Shown one piece after another: positions 44,965 to 56,774 of a stretch of 64,000 bases of DNA. The position numbers were made by a program, and so were the translations under genes. The stretch lies in NCBI RefSeq assembly GCF_050016015.1, contig NZ_JBNHEQ010000167.1, forward strand, positions 1-64,000, given 5' to 3'. The notes under the pieces are model-generated. The model did no database searches and was not told the origin of the DNA. It saw nothing but the letters and a program-made list of their open reading frames with translations. The DNA comes from Trichodesmium sp002260545 (lineage in GTDB: Bacteria; Cyanobacteriota; Cyanobacteriia; Cyanobacteriales; Microcoleaceae). Each line of letters starts with the position of its first letter. The first letter of the stretch is position 1.

Positions 44965-45578
44965 AAATGAAATACCCCAGACTCAAAATAATTTTTTGCT
45001 TCATCTTGACCAACACTATTGAAGTATGTAATATTATATCAAATCCGCTACCATCGTTATAGTTATACCCTTTCACGGAAGTCATAAGTCAAAATTCAGA
45101 AGTCATAAGTTAGATTTGATAGCCTAAAAACTTTGATAATACAACAGTTTCAGGCAATTATTTGACATTTAAAGTTTGAAACTACTTGTGACATTTTTAA
45201 AGTGAATTGGTATTAGTTATAAGTTAGGAGTCAGGAGGGAAGAGAAGTGGGAAAGATTTGGTAATTATTGCGCTCGGACAATTTTTTTATACCGAATTCA
45301 ACGGATTTGATATTATTTGATTATAGCTTTTTTTCAATGATTTGATTCCATAGTGCTTTTTGTACTCAAAGACAGCGATCGCATCACTTAGGAACTGAGT
45401 CAGAACCTGTTACACAAATATCCTTAACTAGACTTATAGGTAATCAAATGGAGTATTTTTTTCTATTACCTATTCTCTAAAATCAAAAACTTATATATCT
45501 CACTAATTTTATCAATAGTATTGATTGACAATTGATTAATATTATGCTACATTACCTATGGTAAATTAAGGTAAAAAT
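44965..45578. other. Spacer between divergent genes with a MITE-like element
   Basis: No gene. Most of it is the element at 45036-45313. The rest is AT-rich and contains the upstream regions of the cyclase and ABC genes, including an ACCTATTCTCTAAAATCAAAA stretch also seen (as CCCTAAAATCAAAA) near 9280. Confidence 0.65.
45036..45313. mobile_element. MITE-like element, ATATCAAATCCG ends
   Basis: 12-bp perfect terminal inverted repeats (ATATCAAATCCG 45036-45047; CGGATTTGATAT 45302-45313). The ends differ from ATATCATGTCCG only at two central bases, and the subterminal GCTACCATCG recalls GGTAGCATCGG of the first family, so it is a related subfamily. The interior is non-coding. Confidence 0.7.
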
Positions 45579-47273
45579 ATGCCGAATAAAAAAAGATTTA
45601 ACTTAGATTTATTAAACGATTTTTGGTCAATTGCTAAACTTTATTGGTTCTCAGAACAGAAATGGCGAGCTAGAGGTCTATTGTTACTGGTAATTGTTTT
45701 ACTGGGAACATTTACTGTCTTTAATTTATTACTTACAAATCAACGAGCAGAATTTATTTCTGCACTATCTGCTCAAGAATCTGATAGATTTTGGCGCTCA
45801 ATTCTAGAGTTTTTTGGCACAGTTGTAGTGGCTGTACCTTTTGTGTCTTCCTATTCTTTTGTCCGACAAAAACTTAGTATATTTTGGCGCAGGTGGATGA
45901 CTCATAGTTTTATGAAAAGTTATTTAGGCGATCGCTCTTTCTATAAAATTAGTTACCACCCAGAAATTGATAATCCAGACCAACGTATTTCTCAGGATAT
46001 TAAAAGTTTTACAGACCAATCTTTGAGTTTTCTTATAACTATCTTGAATGCTATATTTCAGTTATTTGGTTTTAGTGCTTTGTTATGGTCAATTTCTAAA
46101 CCATTAGTATTTTTTGTAATTTTTTATGCGGTTGCTGGCACAGTAATTACAACAGGGGTATTTGGCAAAGTTTTGGTAGGGATTAATTTTGAACAACTGA
46201 AGCGAGAAGCTAACTTTCGTTTTGGTTTAATTAGAGTTCGGGAAAATGCTGAATCTATAGCTTTTTATGGAGGAGAAAAACAGGAGTTACAACAGGCAAA
46301 TAACCTATTTAATGATGTTTTTGATAATTTTAATCGGTTAATTAAATGGCAACTATATTTGGATATTTTCAGAAACAGTTATGAGTTTATTACTTTTGCA
46401 TTACCATCTATAATTATTGGTCCGCGCGTGCTTTCGGGTGAATTAGAAATAGGGGTAATTACTCAAGCAGCAACAGCTTTTGCTATTATCTTAAGTTCCT
46501 TAACAGTTATTGTTAGTCAATTGGATAGATTGACAGAATTTGCTGCTGGAATTAATCGTTTATCTACTTTTTCTGCTGCTATTGAATCATCTCCTGAAGT
46601 TCCTGAAGGTGAATCAACAATTGATACAATAACAAATTCTGGTCTAGCTTTAGAACATTTAACATTAAAAACTCCCAATTATCAAAGAACTTTAGTTAGA
46701 GATATTTCTGTGGAAATAACATCAGGAAATGGATTATTAATTATGGGAGCTAGTGGCAGTGGTAAGAGTTCAATTTTAAGAGCGATCGCTGGTTTATGGA
46801 ACTCTGGAACAGGAGCTATTTATCGACCTAAATTGAATGAAATATTATTCTTACCTCAGAAACCTTATATGGTTTTAGGTTCTTTACGTCAACAACTTTT
46901 ATATCCCCAGACTAATCTAGATATTTCTGATGTAGAAATACAGCAAGTATTAGAAAGAGTAAATCTGCCCAAATTAGCAGAAAGATTTGGTGGTTTAGAT
47001 GCAGTAGAAAATTGGAGTCAAGTTTTGTCAGTAGGAGAACAACAAAGGGTTGCTTTTGCCAGATTATTATTAACTAAACCTAACTATGTAATTCTTGATG
47101 AAGCAACCAGTGCTTTAGATGTGCCAAGTGAGGAACTTTTATATCAACAATTGCAAGGAAAATCTACAACATTTATTAGTGTTGGGCATCGTCCGACTTT
47201 AAAAAATTATCACCAACAATTATTAGAAATTACTACTGATGAATCTTGGGAACTTAAACCTATTGTAACCTAA
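45579..47273 (+). CDS. ABC transporter, fused permease and ATPase (SbmA/BacA-like, ABCD type)
   Basis: A 564-aa half-transporter that should dimerise. The N-terminal membrane domain (about 20-330) has the SbmA/BacA pattern (FWSIAKLYWFSEQKW, NPDQRISQDI, ENAESIAFYGGE). The C-terminal ATPase domain has Walker A GASGSGKSS at about 390, signature LSVGEQQRVAFAR and Walker B YVILDEATSALD. Family members (YddA, Rv1819c, ABCD) move peptides, B12 or fatty acyl compounds. The substrate here is unknown. Monocistronic. Confidence 0.92.
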   Translation: MPNKKRFNLDLLNDFWSIAKLYWFSEQKWRARGLLLLVIVLLGTFTVFNLLLTNQRAEFISALSAQESDRFWRSILEFFGTVVVAVPFVSSYSFVRQKLSIFWRRWMTHSFMKSYLGDRSFYKISYHPEIDNPDQRISQDIKSFTDQSLSFLITILNAIFQLFGFSALLWSISKPLVFFVIFYAVAGTVITTGVFGKVLVGINFEQLKREANFRFGLIRVRENAESIAFYGGEKQELQQANNLFNDVFDNFNRLIKWQLYLDIFRNSYEFITFALPSIIIGPRVLSGELEIGVITQAATAFAIILSSLTVIVSQLDRLTEFAAGINRLSTFSAAIESSPEVPEGESTIDTITNSGLALEHLTLKTPNYQRTLVRDISVEITSGNGLLIMGASGSGKSSILRAIAGLWNSGTGAIYRPKLNEILFLPQKPYMVLGSLRQQLLYPQTNLDISDVEIQQVLERVNLPKLAERFGGLDAVENWSQVLSVGEQQRVAFARLLLTKPNYVILDEATSALDVPSEELLYQQLQGKSTTFISVGHRPTLKNYHQQLLEITTDESWELKPIVT

Positions 47274-47476
47274 AAAAAAGGTAAGCATTCAGCAGTCAAC
47301 TAATAGCCGAGTAAACGTACAGGACTGATTAAAATGGCGTTTCTGAATCAAGGTATGAAAATAAAAATTGAACAATCTGAAATAGTTATTATTCAATAGT
47401 TTAGCAATTACCAAAAAATACAAATCATACCCAAAATTAGCAACGCCTGTAATTTCATTTTTTGCGTAAGTCCTGA

Positions 47477-50400
47477 TTATAATTCCTCAATTGATTGATA
47501 TTCTATGAAATTTAAGTCAGTCGTATCAATAATTTGAGTATTTTCGAGAATAGCTATAGTTTCACCATTGAGAAGAATATTTGTGGTATTTTCCCCAATA
47601 TTGGGAACAAACTCTATTTCTTCAAAGCTAAAGCCAACTAAAGCTAAAGTATCCTCATTGTTAAAGTCAGTTATTGTATTAACTCCTGCATTTGCAGGAG
47701 TTAATACAAAGACATTGCTACCTTGACCGCCAGTGAGAATATTATTACCCAGGCCACCATAGAGTATATCGTCTCCCTGAGCGCCATCTAGTAAGTCATA
47801 GCCTTCCCCACCTATTAGAGTATCTTGTCCGTTCTCACCATTGATGGTATCGTTGCCTGTTCCTCCGTAGAGAAGATCCTCACCCTTACCACCATTGATG
47901 TTATCGTTACCTATACTTCCTGATAGTATGTCATTACCTTGGTTCCCATTGAGGTAGTCATCTCCTTCACCACCGTTGAGTTGGTCGTTTCCATCACCAC
48001 CATTGATGTTATCGTTACCTTTGCCTCCCATCAAAATGTCATCATCGTTGTCTCCAAATATAATATCATTACCTTTACCTCCATAGACAGTATCTTTGTC
48101 TTTCCCTCCGTAGATAGTATCTTCGCCTTGAGTCGCACTAATTAAATCATCTTGACTTCCACCAAAGATTCGATCGTTATCATTATCATTAGTGGAAGTG
48201 TTAATTTGACTTGCTTGACGTTGCTCTGAAATGTTTGTGCCATCACCAATAACAATATCGCTACCACCTAAAGCTATGAGGATATTAGAGCTACTATTAC
48301 CATAGATGGCATCAGCATTTTCGGTGCCGATGTAGTTATCTGAGTCTGAAGTTCCCGTAAAGGTGTTTTCTTGCGTAATCTCAGTGATAGCAGCGTTGAA
48401 ATCTACTATTGGTAGTATAGGTTCAGCAGGTAGAACAAGAGTCAAAGTTGCTTCTGGCGCAGGAGTTACTTCTGGCTCTGGTTCTGGTTCGGGAGTTGGT
48501 TCTGGTTCGGGAGTTGGTTCTGGTTCGGGAGTTGGTTCGGGAACTGGTTCGGGAGTTGGTGCTGGTGCTGGTGCTGGTTCTGGTGCTAGTTCCGGTGCTG
48601 GTTCGGGTGCTGCTTCGGGAACTGGTTCCGGTAGAGGTTCCGGTGCTGGTGCTGGTGCTGGTGCTGGTTCGGGAACTGGTTCCGGTAGAGGTTCCGGTGC
48701 TGGTTCGGGAGTTGGTACAGGTTCCGCCTCCGGTAGAGGTTCCGGTGCTGGTGCTGGTGCTGGTTCGGGAGTTGGTACAGGTTGGGGAGTTGGTTCCGGT
48801 GCTGGTGTTGGTGCAGTTTCTGGTGCTGGTGCTGATACAGGTTCCGCCTCCGGTAAAGGTTCCGGTGCTGGTGCTGGTGCTGGTTCGGGAACTGGTTCGG
48901 GAGTTGGTGCTGGTGCTGGTTCGGGAGTTGGTACAGGTTCCGCCTCCGGTAGAGGTTCCGGTGCTGNNNNNNNNNNNNNNNNNNNNNNNNNNNNNNNNNN
49001 NNNNNNNNNNNNNNNNNNNNNNNNNNNNNNNNNNNNNNNNNNNNNNNNNNNNNNNNNNNNNNNNNNATACAGGTTCCGCCTCCGGTAAAGGTTCCGGTGC
49101 TGGTGCTGGTGCTGGTTCGGGTGCTGCTTCGGGAACTGGTTCTGGTTCGGGAGTTAGTACAGGTTGGGGAGTTGGTTCCGGAGCAGGTTCTGGTACAGGT
49201 TCCGCCTCCGGTACAGGTTCTGGTACAGTTTCTGGTGCATTTTCTGGTGCTGGTTCGGGAGTTGGTTCCGGTGCAGTTTCTAGTACAGGTTGCGGTTCTG
49301 GTGCATTTTCTGGTGCATTTTCTGGTGCTGGTGCAGTTTCTAGTACAGGTTGCGGTTCTGGTGCATTTTCTGGTGCATTTTCTGGTGCATTTTCTGGTGC
49401 ATTTTCTAGTGCTGGTGCTGGTACAGGTTCTGGTGCTGGTACAGGTTCTGGCTCTGGTGCTGGTACAGGTTCAGTATCGTTATCAACGTTTGTAATACTA
49501 ACATCAGCAACAGCAAGACCGTCATACTCACTATCACCGCTTGTTGCTGTTGTCTCTAATATAAAATTGACATCCCCATCTACTTCTGTGTCATCTACTC
49601 CTGTAACTTTTAATGTTTGGGAAATATTCCAATTTGCTGGAGTAAATGTGACGCTACTAACATCTACCGTTCCCTCTGTTGTGTCATTTGAAGCAACTGT
49701 TACTACTACATCATCATTAGGTTGACTGTTTAATACTATCTTCAAGCTGGCTGTTGTCCCATCTTCGCTTGTGCTTAAGTTTGCACGAGAAACAGTTATT
49801 CCTGGCGTACCTTCATTTTCGTCTGTGACAGTAACTGCAATAGTTTGGATATCATTTCCATCATTGCTGTCTGATGCAGTGACTTCTACCTCATAAACGT
49901 TGTATTGGTGTTCATCTGTTGGTAACTCGAAGTCGGGACTTGTCTTGAAGGTTATTTCTCCGCTGTTTTCGTCTATTTCAAATAAATCAGAGTCTGCTCC
50001 TCCTGTAATAGAATAATTTATTGTATCCTCATCAGCATCTTCGGCAGTTACAGTAGTTACTGTACTAGTATTTTCGGCGACTGTTGCTGTATTATCGCTA
50101 GTAATAATAGGGGCATCATTTTCGGGGGTGACATCTATGGTGATGGTGTTGGCTGTTTCACTGTCTTCTGTACCGTCATTCACGGTAAAGTTAAAGTTGG
50201 CGTAACCTGTGCCGTTGGCATCTGTTTCTGGAGTAAATACTAGCTTGGGAATGTCTACTGCTGTTATTACTTGGTTGGCTGTTACGTCTGTTTCGTTTAG
50301 TTGTAATGTGCCTGCTGCTGGCAGGGTGGTTATTGTAATAGATGCTAAAGTATCTCCGTCCTCTATGTCGTTAAAGCTAAAGTCGGTTTCAGCAAATGTA

Positions 50401-53400
50401 TGGTTGTTGTCTTCTCCTATGGTGATGGTTTTGTCTGCTGCTGTGGGGGCATCGTTTTCGGCTGTGACATTTATAGTTATAGTATGTGCTGCTACGCTGT
50501 CTTCTGTACCGTCGTTGACTGTAAAGTTAAAGTTGGCGTAACCTGTGCCGTTGGCATCTGTTTCTGGAGTAAATANNNNNNNNNNNNNNNNNNNNNNNNN
50601 NNNNNNNNNNNNNNNNNNNNNNNNNNNNNNNNNNNNNNNNNNNNNNNNNNNNNNNNNNNNNNNNNNNNNNNNNNNGTAAAGTTAAAGTTGGCGTAACCTG
50701 TGCCGTTGGCATCTGTTTCTGGAGTAAATACTAGCTTGGGAATGTCTACTGCTGTTATTACTTGGTTGGCTGTTACGTCTGTTTCGTTTAGTTGTAATGT
50801 GCCTGCTGCTGGCAGGGTGGTTATTGTAATAGATGCTAAAGTATCTCCGTCCTCTATGTCGTTAAAGCTAAAGTCGGTTTCAGCAAATGTATGGTTGTTG
50901 TCTTCTCCTATGGTGATGGTTTTGTCTGCTGCTGTGGGGGCATCGTTTTCGGCTGTGACATTTATAGTTATAGTATGTGCTGCTACGCTGTCTTCTGTAC
51001 CGTCGTTGACTGTAAAGTTAAAGTTGGCGTAACCTGTGCCGTTGGCATCTGTTTCTGGAGTAAATACTAGCTTGGGAATGTCTACTGCTGTTATTACTTG
51101 GTTGGCTGTTACGTCTGTTTCGTTTAGTTGTAATGTGCCTGCTGCTGGCAGGGTGGTTATTGTAATAGATGCTAGACTATCTCCGTCTATGTCGTTAAAG
51201 CTAAAGTCGGTTTGGCTAAATATGTGGTTGTTGTCTTCTTCTATGGTTATGGTTTTGTCTGCTGCTGTGGGGGCATCGTTTTTTGCAGTAACTATGATAT
51301 TTGCTGTATCAGTCTCACTACTAAATGCTGTGTCATTTCCATTGCTGGTTACATCTTCTTTATTTCCAGCAGTACCTGATGTTTGGTCCCAAGCCCGGAA
51401 TGTGATGCCATTGGTTATTGTACCGTTATAGTTTTCGTTGGGAGTAAATAGTAGACGGGTATTTGCATCTGCTGCTAATAATAAGGCACTATTTTTTGAT
51501 ACTTCTCCTACTGGACTCCAGGTTGTGCCTCCGTCTGTGCTGTAATGCCAAGTTCCATTGCTTTGGTCTGTTGCTGTTATGGCAATACCTGTTACTGCAC
51601 CAGTATCGGCGTCGGTGACGTTTCCTCCGAGAGAGACTATTTCGCTGACCTTGTTGCCTACTTCTCCGTCGGCGGTTGTGTCTTCTTCTACTGTTAGTTC
51701 GATGTCGGCAGTTGCACCCTTAGTATCTAAAGTCTTGTCTAATACTGGTGCATCGTTGGGGCTTTCCAAATTCAAACCAACTATTATGGGGTCGTGGTCA
51801 GAATTGCGGAACTGGTCTTGACCATTAAACAGACTTGGATCGCGTCCAAAATCAAGGTTATAATCAAGAGCATCAGGTTCGTCAACATTAACGTGCCACT
51901 CTGTAGCTCCTGTTACTTGATTTGTCAAACTAGAATTAGCTAAAGCATAGTCGATGGTTCCTAGCTGCCCATCAAATGTGAAAGAGTAAGCGCTATTACC
52001 GACAAACTGTTGTGCAAGGTCAGTATAACCTTCTGCTTCCAGGAATGTAATTGGGTCTTCCTGAGCGTAAGCGTTCAAGTCACCCACAATTAAGAAGTCT
52101 TCGTCGCCACTTCCTGTGGGGTCAGTATTTAACCAAGCATTTAGAGCTTCTGAAGCTCGTAAACGAGTACCATTGAAATTACCCTGGCCGTCACCTACAT
52201 CTGCATCGTCACCAGTTCCAGTACCACCTTTAGACTTGAAGTGGTTAACAGATACGGTAAAACGTTCCCCTGTAGCTAGTTCTTCAAAAGTGACAGCAAG
52301 AGGAGCACGGTTAGTATCATTCCCATCAAATACTGTACCTCCTAAACCAAGAGCAGGCAGATCGGAATCTGTGAGAATTTCTACTGTTGTTCCAGGAGCA
52401 ACTTTAACGCTGTCAGTTTTGTAAATTGCACCGACAGAAATAGCATCGCCTGTATCCACAAAAGGAACGCCCGGATCGACGTAAGCATAAGTCCCTGCAC
52501 CGACTCGGTTATTAATTTCATCAACCAATGTCTGAATAGCAAACTGACCGTCACCGTTTTGGTCTCCACCAAATTCGTTCTCTAACTCAACCAAGCCAAA
52601 AATATCCGCGTCAATATCTTCCAAAATTGTAACTAACTTCTCAACTTGACGGTCAAACTCAGCTTGGTTATCGGCACCACGAGGAGAAAGACCGTTAGGA
52701 CCGCTACCAGGATTACCTGCTTCGTCTAGAGTAGTAAAGAAATTGAGAACATTGAGACTAGCAACCTTCAAATTTCCACCAACATCATCAGGTGTTTCTG
52801 GACGAAGATTAGTTGCTTGGAAATCTACAAAATTAACAGGTTGAATTCGGTACTCCCCAGAGCCAAAGCTGAGAATACCAGAAAGATTATCAACAGTATC
52901 GCCACCCCGGAGAGTATTAGTTGAACTGAGAGGGTTGCCGCCACGACCATGAATAATTGGATTAGGGTTTTCAACTGTTTGAGCATCATCCAGAATAATG
53001 CGTCGGGTAGCGATCGCTTCTTGATAAGCTGCAAAACCTGCAAGATCAGGAGCATTGAAGTCAGTAAATTGTTCTAGGCGACCATCAGTTCCTGGTTCAT
53101 TGCTTTCACCGTCAGAAGCTAGGACGATTTCACCGAAGCGTTCTAAGTTGAAAGATCCAGTAACAAACAGGGTATCGGGAATTGTGATTCCCATTCCCTC
53201 AAAAGCTTCTAGATCCTCAACAGTAGTAACAGGGAAGTTGACAGTAGCAGGAGTTGGTAAAGTATCTGTTCCTTGAATGGAAACAGTAACATTTGTAAGC
53301 TCGGTTAAACCATTCGACTCAGTTACTGTTCCTGTTACCTGAACGACGTCTCCGATCTTCACGTCTACCGCAGGAGAGTCACCGTCAAAAATGAAAATCC

Positions 53401-54697
53401 CTTCAGAAGTTAAAGGATCGGCATCAGCATCAGCATCTTCTTCTTGAACAAAGAAACCGTTCAAATCTCCATTTGTTCCGCTAGCACCATCCTGGTAGTC
53501 TCCCACAACAACTGCTTCAATAGTTACTGTTTGACTCTCTAGGAGACTGGATGTACTACTACCTTGAATTTCATGTATGGGGGTTAAGGTAGCTTCTCCA
53601 CCACCATTATCAGTAGTTCCAGCAGTAGGAGTATTATCCACACCCAGGAAGAAGTCACTAATTACGAAATCACTAACTGTATCGGTATCGACTCCATCAG
53701 TAACTCGACGCGCACCAGCAGGGAAAAATGGACTATCTAGACCTACAACAGGAGCATCAAAGAAGAAGGTATCCCCTGCACCACCATCTGTAAGAGCAAC
53801 AGTATCGATAACAACTTCGCTACCTGTAACAGAAGTTCCTGAAATACTGCTGGTTTCAACTAAAGCAAAAGTCGAACTACCATTTTCTAGGAAGTTGTTA
53901 CTAATCTCAACATTCGGAGCAACTGCATAGTTATTTGTTAAACCTATGGGGTTTCCAACTAAGAAAAAGCCGTTATCGCCGATAGTATGGGTTGAGTCAA
54001 AGTCAATTCGATCGTCAATTGTGCCAATTGGAGAGCCACTATCTCCTTCAACACCAATAAAACTTAAGCCATCCAATGATGTACCAGGGGTGCCAAAGAT
54101 TTCGATAAATTCAGTGTCGTCTGTTCCAGTATGGCTAACGTATAGTTCATTGATAACAAAGCTAGGGGTTTCTACACTACTGCTAAAGCTTCCTAGAGGG
54201 AAAGGAGTAGTTGCACTACCGTTACTGGTTTCACCATCTAAAGCATTAGGACTGCTAAACGTCCAGTTGGAGATGTTGAAAGTAGTACCATCGGGGCTTG
54301 TGTTGGGGACTCTGTAAGCCCAACCATCCAAGTATTCCCAAGGTTCTCCAGTGCCATCAATATTAATTTCACCAAATGTATCAACTACAGCGCCATTTAA
54401 AAAAAGTTCAATGGCATCATCTCCGTTAATACTGGATGCGCTACTTGTATCGTCAGGATTAAATCCCAAAAAACTATTGAATCCTATTGTTTCAGTTGCA
54501 ATGTATATGTAGTCTCCAGCAGAAGCAGTGCCAGAGAATGTATATTCTTGGCCGTCACTGCCTCCACCGTTATTAGCAGAGCCAAAACCATACACGCTTA
54601 AGTCGGGAATATCATCTAGAGCGAAGAACTCCACAGCTTTTGGAACTCCACCTGTAATAGGTCCATCAATGATACCTGTGATAACTAAGTCACTCAT
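47477..54697 (-). CDS. Giant secreted ExeM/NucH-like nuclease with repeats and RTX tail
   Basis: One gene cut only by two N-gaps. The frame is open up to both gaps and resumes with the same protein text after each. Order: lamin-tail-like domains (1-165 and 175-350), OB-fold (370-480, TVTIEAVVVGDYQ), and an endonuclease/exonuclease/phosphatase domain (640-975; SLNVLNFF, VELEN, GDLNAY, SDHDP). Then come a bacterial Ig-like stretch, 112-residue tandem repeats (NDAPTAADKTITI...VNDGTEDS), a cadherin/Calx-beta-like part, a Pro/Glu/Ala-rich array, and RTX nonapeptides (GGxGxDxI) at about 48140-47690. It lacks a signal peptide, so type I secretion via its C-terminus is likely. Probable role: extracellular DNA degradation or adhesion. 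True length is unknown. Confidence 0.88.
48450..49480 (-). repeat. Pro/Glu/Ala-coding repeat array
   Basis: About 1 kb of GGTTCNGGNGCTGG-type degenerate short repeats encodes PEPxP, APENAPENAPE and PAPAPAPEP strings on the minus strand. It is interrupted by the N-gap at 48967-49066. All six frames are nearly stop-free, so several long spurious frames appear here on both strands. Confidence 0.9.
48967..49066. other. Assembly gap (100 N)
   Basis: Exactly 100 N inside the Pro/Glu/Ala-rich repeat array. The round size means a placeholder, so the true length and the reading frame across it are unknown. Confidence 0.99.
50185..51347 (-). repeat. Near-identical 336-bp coding tandem repeats
   Basis: GTAAAGTTAAAGTTGGCGTA recurs at 50185, 50521, 50676 (after the gap) and 51012. 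Both directly measurable spacings are 336 bp, or 112 codons. The units are almost identical at the DNA level, which points to recent duplication or gene conversion and explains the assembly gap inside the array. Copy number cannot be read. Confidence 0.93.
50576..50675. other. Assembly gap (100 N)
   Basis: Exactly 100 N within the 336-bp repeat array. An unknown number of repeat units may be missing. Confidence 0.99.
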
Positions 54698-55290
54698 TTT
54701 CTTCAGATTTCTCTATAATCTTAAACTTTTTACAAAAAGCTATTTGATTTGAGTAAGCAATGATGATTCCCAATAATTTAATTTTGTATATGAGTGAATC
54801 ACACGCTAGATCAAAGCAGAATTACTTAACGCGAGCAATAGGATATAGATGAAACCTATTCCCAGCTTTTCAGGCTTTAATGTTAAGTTAGCTAACGTAT
54901 TGTTTACTACCAAATACCCTACAAACATAACTTTTTTTTCAGTCAATGTAAATTTGTAAATTTACTGAATTTAATTTCTGTTCCTTAATCAAGCTAGAGT
55001 CCGTAATTTCCAGGATTTTTATATTGAAGTATCTATTTTTATATGTTTTTACAGACATTGAAATCTTTGATTTTGAGCTGAATGCTGAATGCTTAAAGCT
55101 ATAAAATGTGACAATTTCTAATTTGTCTACCGATATTTGAACAAATACGTCTATTCATTGCAGGTTTGTGTGTGCCAAATTTAATTCTGGCATTTTTATT
55201 AAAAAAAAATACGGATGCAAAATGATTCAGCTTGAAGATTTAGTTAGGAAACAAAACAAACCGCTAAAATACGCAAAGGAAGACAAAAAT
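54698..55290. other. Spacer between divergent genes
   Basis: No repeat element is recognised. It includes the upstream region of the giant nuclease gene and of the exported protein at 55291. The coding frame of the latter could be extended to 55168, but the extra 41 residues look non-conserved and would bury the signal peptide. Confidence 0.55.
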
Positions 55291-55707
55291 ATGAACATCA
55301 AAGCTATTGCTCTTGCATCTGTTATTGGTTTATCTGTTCCTGCGATCGCAGATATTAGCTTAAATTCTCATAGTGCTTCTGCAATGCCTACTGATTTTGT
55401 CCGTCCAACTGGAGCTTTTATGGATAATAGCGAAAATTGGGTTGTTTGGCTGAAATTAGATGAGTTCGGAAACTATACTTATGAAGCTCTATCTCGAAGA
55501 ACTGGCGGTTCTCTAACTTTGAAAAATGCCTCAATTAGACGGAATAGTAAACGCTATACTTATACCTTTAGAAACGGAAGTCACAAATATATTATTGCTC
55601 ATCGCCCTAAAGATCCATCAATTATCCGCTTGACTGTTGTTAACCCACAAGGAGATGTAATTTTGAACCACTTGATGCAAAAGGTTGGTAATGATTGGGA
55701 TGTCTAA
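55291..55707 (+). CDS. Small exported hypothetical protein, 138 aa
   Basis: From ATG 55291 (AAAGGAAG site upstream) the product begins with a signal peptide (MNIKAIALASVIGLSVPAIA). The mature part, about 115 aa, is basic and beta-rich (WVVWLKLDEFGNYTYEALSRR, RYTYTFRNGSHKYIIAHRP). No named family is recognised. It may be periplasmic or secreted. Divergent from the giant nuclease gene, convergent with the peptidase gene. Confidence 0.75.
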   Translation: MNIKAIALASVIGLSVPAIADISLNSHSASAMPTDFVRPTGAFMDNSENWVVWLKLDEFGNYTYEALSRRTGGSLTLKNASIRRNSKRYTYTFRNGSHKYIIAHRPKDPSIIRLTVVNPQGDVILNHLMQKVGNDWDV

Positions 55708-55835
55708 AAAAAATTACTTCCCTATTCCTCCGCTACCCTACCCCTGAAAAAAGATTTTTGAGCGCAAACCCTTACAGTAGGGGTTAACGGCCGTTAACCC
55801 CTACTACAAATGTTGATAGCTGATAGCTAAATACT

Positions 55836-56774
55836 TCAAAACTTATCAGTTGCTCTAATCAAAGCATCTTTAATCCCCGGTTCACTCACCGAATGTCCGG
55901 CATCTGGTACTACAATAAATTCTGCTTCTGGCCATGCTCGATGTAATTCCCAAGCTGACACTATCGGAGAAACAATATCATATCTTCCCTGGACAATTAC
56001 TCCGGGAATATGCCGGATTTTATCGACATTTTTTAATAACTGTTCTTCATCTTCAAAGAAGCATTTATTAATGAAATAATAACATTCTATTCTGGCAAAA
56101 GCTACAGCAAAATTACTCTCACCAAAACTTTGCATCAAGTTAGGATCTTGAATTAATTTACTGGTACTTGCCTCCCAAATTGACCAAGCACGTGCAGCTT
56201 CTAATTGTACTTTTTTATCTGTATTAGTTAATCTTTGATAATAAGCTTTAACTAAATCATGCCTTTCTGCTACTGGAATAGGTTTTAAATATTCCTCCCA
56301 AGCATCAGGAAAAATTTTACTTGTACCTTCTTGATAAAGCCAAAAAATTTCTTTTGGGCGTCCTAGAAAAATACCTCTTAATATTAAACCAATGCAACTT
56401 TCTGGATAGGTTTGACTATAAGCTAATGCTAAGGTACTTCCCCAACTTCCTCCAAACACAACCCACTTTTCAATACTGAGATGAACTCGCAGTTTTTCAA
56501 TATCATTAACTAAATCCCAAGTAGTATTTTGATTAAGTTCAGCATAGGGTTTACTGTTACCACAACCGCGTTGGTCAAAGAGAATAATTCGCCATTTTTG
56601 AGGATCAAAATATTGGCGATAAATAGGTATAATTCCACCACCCGGCCCACCATGTAAAAAGACTACTGGTTTACCTTGGGGGTTGCCACATTCTTCATAA
56701 TAAATAGTGTGAAGATCAGAAACTTTTAGATTGCCTGTTTTGTATGGTTGAATGGGTGGATAAAGTTCTCGCAT
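55836..56774 (-). CDS. pip: Proline iminopeptidase
   Basis: An alpha/beta hydrolase (peptidase family S33) that removes N-terminal proline from peptides. The 312-aa product has the oxyanion segment HGGPGGG at 41-47, DQRGCGNS at 67-74, the nucleophile elbow GGSWGS with Ser110, an Asp in GRYDIVSP and the His in DAGHSVSEPG. Length is typical. Cytoplasmic and monocistronic. Confidence 0.95.
   Translation of the reverse strand: MRELYPPIQPYKTGNLKVSDLHTIYYEECGNPQGKPVVFLHGGPGGGIIPIYRQYFDPQKWRIILFDQRGCGNSKPYAELNQNTTWDLVNDIEKLRVHLSIEKWVVFGGSWGSTLALAYSQTYPESCIGLILRGIFLGRPKEIFWLYQEGTSKIFPDAWEEYLKPIPVAERHDLVKAYYQRLTNTDKKVQLEAARAWSIWEASTSKLIQDPNLMQSFGESNFAVAFARIECYYFINKCFFEDEEQLLKNVDKIRHIPGVIVQGRYDIVSPIVSAWELHRAWPEAEFIVVPDAGHSVSEPGIKDALIRATDKF

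Noticed and set aside
47477..48445. A separate RTX protein gene of 322 aa
   Set aside because: The frame continues upstream without a stop into the Pro/Glu/Ala array up to the N-gap, so it is the C-terminal part of the giant gene.
48363..49725. Long plus-strand frames encoding Gly/Ser-rich or Leu/Val-rich proteins
   Set aside because: They are antisense or alternate-frame readings of the Pro/Glu/Ala repeat array of the minus-strand nuclease gene; low-complexity composition keeps all frames open.
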